NCBI GenBank assembly: GCA_023678885.1
Contig: CM042970.1
Coordinates: forward strand, 5,496,355 to 5,560,354
Reading direction: 5' to 3'
Origin: Pogostemon cablin
Taxonomy: Eukaryota; Streptophyta; Magnoliopsida; Lamiales; Lamiaceae
Length of the DNA stretch: 64,000 bases
In this document: positions 57,891 through 64,000 of the stretch, one piece after another
Layout: each line of letters begins with the position of its first letter
Numbering within the stretch: position 1 is the first letter of the stretch
Made by a program: the position numbers and the translations under genes
Notes under the pieces: model-generated
Told to the model about the DNA's origin: nothing
The model's input: only the letters and a program-made list of their open reading frames with translations
Databases searched by the model: none

Positions 57891-58835
57891 CTAGACAGGG
57901 ACATGGGAGATATCCCTGTCGTTAAACTGGAAAGCTTGTGGAAGCTTTTCCAGTATGAGGTAGCGCTCCCAGATTGAGTGGGGAGCCCTGTCTAGCACCT
58001 TCCGGACGTCCTCCTCTGAGCAAAGTTGAAAGATGATACATTTTGACTGGTGCATGATAATCGTGTACTTAACGTTACAGGAACGACAAATACCGTGAAG
58101 CGTCTGCATCCTTGGGAAACAATCGGAAAAGTACCCCACAAGCGTATACTTCCACGCATCAGAATCATCATTCGGATCCAGATAGGCGACGCCACCACAG
58201 GGTACGATGTACTCAAGTTTCTTATCCGAATCAATATTATTCTTATTCACAAACTTCGAATAATCAATTGGTTCTTTGGGAGCAGAACCCTTGCCCGCAT
58301 CACCTTTGCCTTTGTGTTGGTTGCGCTGATTGTCGCCCATGTGTACAGCCTCTGTCGAAGTGCCAGCATCCGTGAGCAGGCCGTCAAGCGCCTGCCGACA
58401 ATTATTGCCCAAGTCAGATGGCGAGCCAGGCTGCTGAGAGCCATCGCTCGACACGGGCACCACGCTAGGCTGCCGAGAGCCAGCGTCTATCTGCCGAGAA
58501 ACATCGCCTACCAGGGGATCCTTGCTGGGCTGACTAGAGTTGGCGCCCGATGGAGAACTCCTATCAAGTCTGTGCCGAGCGCGAAGCGTGGTACTCCACC
58601 TCCCATCAGTGGAAACCCTTCTTAGGAGACTAGGGTTTCCATCCATTGGGGTTTCTAGAATGGTCTCATCCATGTGATCATCCATGAGGCCGCGTGTGGG
58701 GCTATCCGACATAGCCTCATCGGGAGTATCCAGCACTACAAGAGCACCGGCGTGTGAAGTTTCTTCCATATCCATCTCTTTCCGATCGGCCATAATAGAC
58801 CTCGCCATGGTGGCGCCGTCTGAACTTAGTCGCAT
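57891..58835 (-). pseudogene. LINE ORF1-like protein with DUF4283 domain, fragment
   Basis: A 314-codon open frame with an acidic, proline/serine-rich N-terminal part and a C-terminal DUF4283-type domain (WKYTLVGYFSDCFPRMQTLH, then HSIWERYLILEKLPQAF). The domain continues in other frames down to about 57620, where the zinc knuckle is found. The true N-terminus was probably upstream, beyond the insertion at 58840-60570. Confidence 0.75.
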
Positions 58836-58839
58836 TTTT

Positions 58840-60570
58840 AGTAAAATGTCAAGAGCAAGTGTACTCTATCGTTGTTGTATACGCGTGACCAAGTGCAAAA
58901 TTTATAAGATTGTCGTCCCAAGGGAAAGCAAACATTGGCTAGTATCCAAATTATTCATTGATTTATGTTTTGTAAAGATGATATGTTTGAAAGTTTGATA
59001 TTAAAGCTAATGCTTAAAGTTTTACTCAAATAACTAGAATGTAAACTAACTAAGTAAATGATCAAATAACGAGCAAATGATTAATGGAATGGATGTAGAA
59101 TACACTTGAGAAGAGAGCAAGACTAATCATACTTATAGTTGAGACTTGAGCTAGATATGCAAAACCCTTCTTAGTAATTCTCATTAACTTGTGGATTAAA
59201 AGCAATCACAAATTTACCCCTAGTCCCTATGGCCAATGCAACTAGGTTCTCGACTCTTTTACAAGCCTAAGTCTCCTAAGATTGGTCTTAATTTCAATTT
59301 CCTTAAGGTACTATGATCATAAGTTGGTTCTTTTCACTCAATTTCTTAAGTGTCCCTCTATGAATGTTCTAAGCCTAAGGAGTGTATAACTTACCTCCCC
59401 TTATACTAACATGCATGCACAACTCAATATATGATCCAATTAAAGCTTCACTCACAACATTGGAACAACCATCCTAATATAATGAATAGAGAATTTAATC
59501 ACACATACATTGAAATGAAACATGATTGATATATCATAGAAGAAAATTCACAAATCAATTCAAATCACTACTCAAGTTTTACATATCTAACTCTTCCCCT
59601 CAACCACTCATATGACTAGCCCTACTATAAAACTAGCCACTAAACATGGTAATTAATTCATTACAAATCAAGCTTTGCTCCATTTGAGCCATAATAAGAA
59701 GAAAAGTAACAATTGGAAAGTAGATTTGCTTCCCTTGCATAAGAAAAGTCTTCCTCCTATTCAATTGATCACCTTCTTCAACAATTGATGCTCAAATCTT
59801 CTCAAATGGTGGTAGGATGGATGGAATGAAGGGTTTATGGATTAAAAATGTAGATCAAATGGTGAATTGATGGATCTAGATGGTAGAGATGGAAGATAGA
59901 TCTACTATGTGAGGAAATGTGGTGTTTTGGTGTGTTTAACTGCTCCAATCTGATCTTCAATGAATTCCTCCTTTTAAATTTCGCACAAGTCATGGTTTTA
60001 TATCACTTATGAACCTTATAGAAGCTTCCGGAACATTCTGAAAATTACATAGGATTTTGCAACTACACGGCCCGTGCTGCAGTGCACGGCCCGTGTAGGG
60101 CAAGCCTACTTCGGCGTGTTGTGCGTGCTTCCGGATACGGCTCGAGCGGCGCTGCACGGCCTTGGTCATGGCCGTGTAGCATTTTCTAACGACAATGCAC
60201 GACTTTCTCTTACAGGGCCGTGCTCCGCACACGGGTCGTGCAGCAACGCACGGCTCGTGCACCAGCGCACGGCCATCCTCCTGGGCGAGCAGCGAGTTCT
60301 GATGATATTACACGGCCATTGGTTACAAGGCCGTGTTCCGCACACGGCCCGTGTACCAACATTCCCTGTTCTTCCGTCTCCTTTTCGCACCCGACTCCAT
60401 TTTTGTCCATTTCTTGACTTATTTTACATATATTTAATCTCATTTACACAATTCTATCAATTTGTACCACATTTCTCAAAACAACAATAACTCCACCAAA
60501 AGTAACACAAATACGGATAAAAATATTCGAAAATACACAAATAACGACACTAAAATTTAGGTGCAAATGA
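58840..60570. mobile_element. Unclassified insertion within the LINE
   Basis: LINE-type sequence stops near 58840 and resumes near 60570 (minus-strand HPTLDDGDR), so about 1.7 kb was inserted. The left end AGTCGCATTTTTAGT and the right end (inverse GTAGTCATTTGCACC, then TTTTAGTGTC) are loosely inverted. Sequence such as TTGTCGTCCCAAGGGAAAG near 58910 resembles LTR-retrotransposon borders. No coding domain was found. Ends and class remain uncertain. Confidence 0.4.
60065..60355. repeat. GC-rich palindromic CACGGCCCGTG array
   Basis: About ten occurrences of CACGGCC(C)GTG-type palindromic words and half-sites (near 60067, 60084, 60149, 60165, 60213, 60229, 60248, 60267, 60310 and 60342) are interspersed with short spacers. 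The block is far richer in GC than its surroundings and yields ORFs on both strands that merely reflect the repeat. Confidence 0.75.
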
Positions 60571-61560
60571 CTACGATCACCGTCGTCAAGAGTTGGATGT
60601 TGCGGCAATAGTGCATCCTTGAAAACTTTCTTATTCTCAATCTCCTTCGCCCTATCCTTCACCGACTTGAACGAACCATCACCAACACGACAATCCGTCG
60701 ATGCCTTGGAAGGCGTGTCACATCCCAAAATTCCATATATATAAATATAAAGTTTTAGCTGTTTAGGATATGACTAAATATTAATTTTTCTCCAAAAATA
60801 TAAATTCTTTAAAGTAGCGAAACTTATAGGAAAAATATATAAAATATTTTTAACACTAATAACTAAGTCTCAAAGATATGATTTAAAAGTGAAAATAAAT
60901 CTAATGAAATTAGGTTTGAACAAAAATTATATTATTTAAAATAAAAAGACACTCCTTATCTAATAAATAGAATTTATAAAATACAGAGATTAAATTTTCT
61001 AAAATGTAATTGTATAAATTAAACTTGTTCAATTATTCTATTTCCACCCCAATAAACTTATCATTTTCAGAGTAGAACAGCGGAGGCGTAGTGGGACAGA
61101 AGGATGCTTAGCACCATTTATTCTATTTTAGACTTTAATACTTAAATGTGCAAGATTTTTGAACGTAAGCACCTATTCAAAAATTAAATTGGAATTTTGT
61201 TATAATCAAATTGGATATCTTCCTTTAAAAAATTTTAATTTGATTTAAATCTCTATTTTCTTCTAAACTTCCGCTAAAATGTTATTTTCTTTTATAAATT
61301 AAGACATTCATAATAACTAAAATTTCAGGATGTGACAAGGCGTCTTACTCCTATGTGACTTTCTCATGAGAAAAGAAACTTAGGCGATTGTCATGAACGG
61401 GTGAAGATTAACTACCGCTGCCGTGGGGAGCGACGTGATCAAGCGGAACGTTGGCGGCGATGGGCGCCGTCAACCGTGGGGAGCGGCGAAACCAAACGGC
61501 AGTGTTGACGGTGATGGGCGCCGTCAACTGTGTGACTAACTTGCGGGAGAAGTAAAGAGG
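60571..61560 (-). mobile_element. LINE 5' region, split by a solo LTR
   Basis: Outside the solo LTR (60716-61337) the sequence 60571-60710 reads, in minus orientation, as the start of LINE ORF1 (KASTDCRVGDGSFKSVKDRA, then KKVFKDALLPQHPTLDDGDR). The part at 61343-61560 is a GC-rich leader with repeated GGCGCCCATC(G/A)CCG sequence. The LINE start is somewhere near 61560. Confidence 0.55.
60716..61337. mobile_element. Solo LTR with 5-bp TSD
   Basis: Starts TGTCACATCC and ends GGATGTGACA (perfect 10-bp inverted ends, TG...CA), 622 bp, flanked by AGGCG at 60711-60715 and 61338-61342. There is no coding sequence or primer-binding site inside. A solo LTR left by recombination between two LTRs explains all of this; a MITE with a 5-bp duplication is less likely. 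Confidence 0.85.
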
Positions 61561-61599
61561 GAGCAATTTTCGAAAATTCTAAATTTTTTAAAATTTTGT

Positions 61600-62753
61600 G
61601 CGACACAAACTCTCTCTCTTCAAGAACAAATTCAACCTATTAAAAGTGCTTTATGATATATAATGAGAAACCCTTCCGTGACTAAAAGATGGAAAAGATA
61701 TTGTCACTATGTGAACATTCACCCAAAAAAATCCTTTAGATGTTTCAACTTGTTGAAATTCGACGTATAAAATGTTACATGACTCTTTTGAATATAAAGA
61801 ACATATTTGTGCTTTTTACTCACAAGATGCGGGTGGTCAAATCTTATTTGCTAGTCAATGAGACACATGCTATACTTTATGTGATGTTTTGCAAATTTTT
61901 AATGATGCTACTGAAGAACTATCCAGTGTTTATTATCCTACTTCAAATTTAGTTGTTGATAATTGAGTTAAAATTGTCATGGTTTTTAGTGCTAATGAAG
62001 CACATCCACTGTTGTCAAATGCTATTTTTTCCATGAAATCTAAGTGGTTAAAATATTTTTTTTCAAATTCCAGACTTGTGTTTAGTTACTAAATTGTTAG
62101 ACCCACGTATTAGAACGGATGGTTTAAAAGAATTTTTAAGACTTTACTATGATTCATTGTATGCTAATTGTGATGCTCCTACTAGACAACAAGCTCCTAA
62201 TCCTAAAGACATAGTTGCAACTACTTATAATCTATTAAAGGAACTTTTTAAGAAGTATAAAGAACAAAATGGTATGAATGATGATCAATCTAGTGGTGAT
62301 GATAGTAGTGGTAGTGGTGATAGTTCTAGAAAATATGATGCTCTTGAAAAATTTTATAATTTTTATGATGCTAGATCTCAAAAACGTGCACGGGCTATAT
62401 TTAATCCTTTTCAAGAACTTGATTCTTATTTTACTAACACTTCTGAGTTTGATACAAGCGGTACTAGTTTTGATATTTTGAAGTGGTGGTCAAGGAGAAC
62501 AAAATCCTTCCATATTTTATCATTGATTGTAAGAGAGATATTTGCATCCCCCGCCTCTACGGTCGTCGTCAAACAAGCATTTAGTCTTGGTAGTCTCACT
62601 TTGGATCCGACACGATCCAATTTAAGTGTGACAAATTTAGAAAATCTATGTTTGTTTGATGATTGGTCAAATGTAGAAAGACGGATTCAAAATCAAAGTG
62701 AAGAAGACCGTACGGATGATGAATATACAGAATATGGAAGCGAGGTAGAGTAA
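61600..62753 (+). pseudogene. hAT transposase C-terminal part with dimerisation domain, broken
   Basis: Catalytic-domain remnants occur from about 61600 with several stops (MLHDSFEYKEHICAFYSQDA, FSANEAHPLLSNAIFSMKSK). The open 225-codon end (62076-62753) includes LVTKLLDPRIRTDGLKEFL and the hAT dimerisation domain FDILKWWSRRTKSFHILSLI to LSVTNLENLCLFDDW, then an acidic tail. The stop is TAA 62751-62753. Together with 54919-55740 it shows that the middle of the transposase has been lost. Confidence 0.88.
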
Positions 62754-63351
62754 ATAAAAAAGGCCATCACCTCCACCGAGCAAAAGAGGTAAGTTGAGGT
62801 AAGTTAAGAGAACTACGTGGGCTTTGATTCCTTTCGAGGATACGTAGGCAATTTAAATTTAAGTTGAACTTGATTTTTCAAGTTGGAACCCTAAATTTAA
62901 GTTAAAATCTTTTTTTCCCTCTTTTATTTTGTTGTATTTTATTTTGTGAAGTTTGTATTTTTTAAATTTTTGAATAGCAACAATAGATTAATTGTAGTGT
63001 TCTACATTTGTAAATTGTAATGTTTTAAAATGTAATTACAACATTTTAATATTGTATGATTATAAATTTAATATCAACTTTCAAATTTTAATTTGCATTA
63101 TTGAATATTGCATACACCATGTTTTAAATTTTAATAATAAAATTACACATATTCAAATTCAATATTTCAATTACACATGTTTTAATAAATAAATTACACA
63201 TGTATTATTTGTCATAAAAAACGAAAAAAAAGGGGAACCGACGGTTCCGAACTGGAACTGACGGTCACGATTCTAGAACCGCCCCGATTCGGTTCCAATT
63301 CCCCCTACCATGGAACCGGAATCAGCGATTTCGAACCGGGGTGCATGTCTA
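62754..63351. other. hAT 3' non-coding end
   Basis: AT-rich tail of the transposon, ending with GAACCG-type subterminal motifs (63235-63345) and the right terminal repeat. Confidence 0.8.
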
Positions 63352-63359
63352 ATTAAGAG
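63352..63359. other. 8-bp target site duplication of the hAT element, right
   Basis: ATTAAGAG, identical to 54004-54011. Confidence 0.95.
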
Positions 63360-63759
63360 CCCTACACCGCAAAATCTTCATTTTTTGCCAAAGGAAGTGC
63401 AACCCACAAAACCAACCTACCCAAGGATCCCACCTTCATACTAAACATCCTCGCAAGTGATATTCTCCCTCACCTTGACAAGCCCAGTGAATAAATCATC
63501 CAACGCACACAAATCCATAGGCACAAATACTCTATAAATCATCCTGGATACAAATACTGAAAATACTCAAATCAATGGAATCCATCAAAGCCCAAAGTTT
63601 TAGAAAACTCATGAAAATGGCACTATAATTTGCACTCGGCTTATTCGAATTCCCATTCCCATCTCGAAACCTAGTAATTCTCAATCATCTTTCTATCTAG
63701 TTTATGCAATAAAGACAATCTGAACAATAAACAAGAAGTTCATCCAGAGAAAAGACGAA

Positions 63760-64000
63760 CCCTTACCAATTTGATTTATTGTAGTCTTGGAAAATTCATC
63801 GCGGTTGATGGCATGCCAAACGGCGAGAAGCTTAGAGGCGACGACTCTGGATGCGCCGGTGATCGCTGACGAAAATCCACAAGCAGGTTAGGGCTTCGAC
63901 AGCCGATATATTGAGAAGATACTGGATGTTTCCATACCGCGCCTCCTCGAAGCTTCTATCTTTGTAACCGTGGGTGGGAGAAGGCGGCAAAGGGCGTTGA
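63760..64000 (-). CDS. Possible 5' exon of a minus-strand gene, partial
   Basis: GC-richer, exon-like sequence on the minus strand that ends at a good donor (ATCAAATTG|GTAAGG near 63765). One frame, without an obvious ATG in the window, reads SAITGASRVVASKLLAVWHA then INRDEFSKTTINQI. The short ATG frames on the other registers stop quickly. The gene runs past the right edge. It may be the start of the gene whose last exon was split by the hAT element, but no intermediate exon could be placed. Family not recognised. Confidence 0.3.

Larger units (their letters stand above)
55745..58835 (-). mobile_element. L1-type LINE, reverse transcriptase deleted (main part)
   Basis: In minus orientation the order is a DUF4283-like RNA-binding domain and linker (58835-57891: PEDS-poor acidic start, then FVNKNNIDSDKKLEYIVPCG and ERYLILEKLPQAFQFNDRDI), a zinc-knuckle remnant CRKFSHMVADC (near 57640), an endonuclease domain (57270-56386) and a zf-RVT-like tail (56160-55745, with CILCVGCSETRDHLFFSCPF). 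The reverse transcriptase that should lie between endonuclease and zf-RVT is missing around 56200. Several frameshifts and stops make it inactive. The 3' end and target duplication were not resolved. Confidence 0.8.
54012..63351 (+). mobile_element. hAT transposon carrying nested insertions
   Basis: Perfect 12-bp terminal inverted repeats TAGACATGCACC / GGTGCATGTCTA are flanked by the perfect 8-bp duplication ATTAAGAG (54004-54011 and 63352-63359). These are hAT-superfamily hallmarks. CCGGTTC/GAACCGG subterminal motifs crowd both ends. Transposase remnants run in the plus direction at both sides of a 5.9-kb central block that contains a minus-strand LINE, a solo LTR and one further insertion. 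The transposase has several stops and cannot be active. Confidence 0.93.

Noticed and set aside
60074..60490. ORFs of 138 and 90 codons on both strands
   Set aside because: Generated by the palindromic CACGGCCCGTG array, which is open on both strands by symmetry.
1..64000. tRNA, rRNA or organellar insertions
   Set aside because: No tRNA-like cloverleaf core or long rRNA or organellar gene stretch was noticed; the rRNA matches seen are only 10-14-nt snoRNA guides.

Overview
This is a nuclear window from a flowering plant, most likely a eudicot. The evidence is AT-rich intergenic DNA, GT-AG introns, plant gene families (BAHD acyltransferase, chloroplast PPR protein, cyclin T) and many plant-type transposons. 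A carboxypeptidase gene lies tail-to-tail with a CRP1-type PPR gene; from memory the Arabidopsis genes At5g42320 and At5g42310 are neighbours in the same way. The species cannot be fixed from the sequence.

Layout. (1) 1-14.9 kb is the most unusual part. A compact polycistronic snoRNA cluster on the minus strand (13.46-14.68 kb) has a telo-box and site II promoter. It holds a U14 gene, a snoR41/U62-type gene, two genes sharing one 25S rRNA guide, a further 18S guide, an orphan box C/D candidate and an H/ACA candidate. A decayed paralogue of about 0.9 kb lies at 1-910, and its lesions hit guides and boxes. Between the copies are about 9 kb of internally duplicated non-coding DNA downstream of a minus-strand TATA box near 10.2 kb. 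(2) 16.4-17.8 kb: an intact single-exon BAHD acyltransferase. (3) 19.1-24.1 kb: a non-autonomous LTR retrotransposon with a perfect 5-bp TSD, apparently inside an older MITE. (4) 24.7-50 kb: four intact intron-containing genes: M14 carboxypeptidase (+, 11 exons, 428 aa), CRP1-like PPR (-, 4 exons, 681 aa), TSR1 (+, 21 exons, about 796 aa) and cyclin T (-, 6 coding exons, 563 aa). (5) 50-53.6 kb: a satellite-like AT-rich array with interstitial telomere-like runs, two Stowaway MITEs and a 73-bp tandem array. (6) 54.0-63.35 kb: one hAT transposon with 12-bp TIRs and a perfect 8-bp TSD, into which a LINE, a solo LTR and a further unclassified insertion have nested. Its target site lies in what looks like the last exon of a minus-strand gene that starts at the right edge.

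The snoRNA cluster (guides for 18S and 25S rRNA) and TSR1 (40S maturation factor) both carry telo-box plus site II promoter elements, the usual signature of co-regulated plant ribosome-biogenesis genes. The remaining genes serve unrelated roles: chloroplast RNA expression, transcription elongation, secreted or membrane proteolysis and specialised acylation. Identifications of snoRNAs rest on box motifs, terminal stems and rRNA complementarity judged from remembered rRNA sequence.
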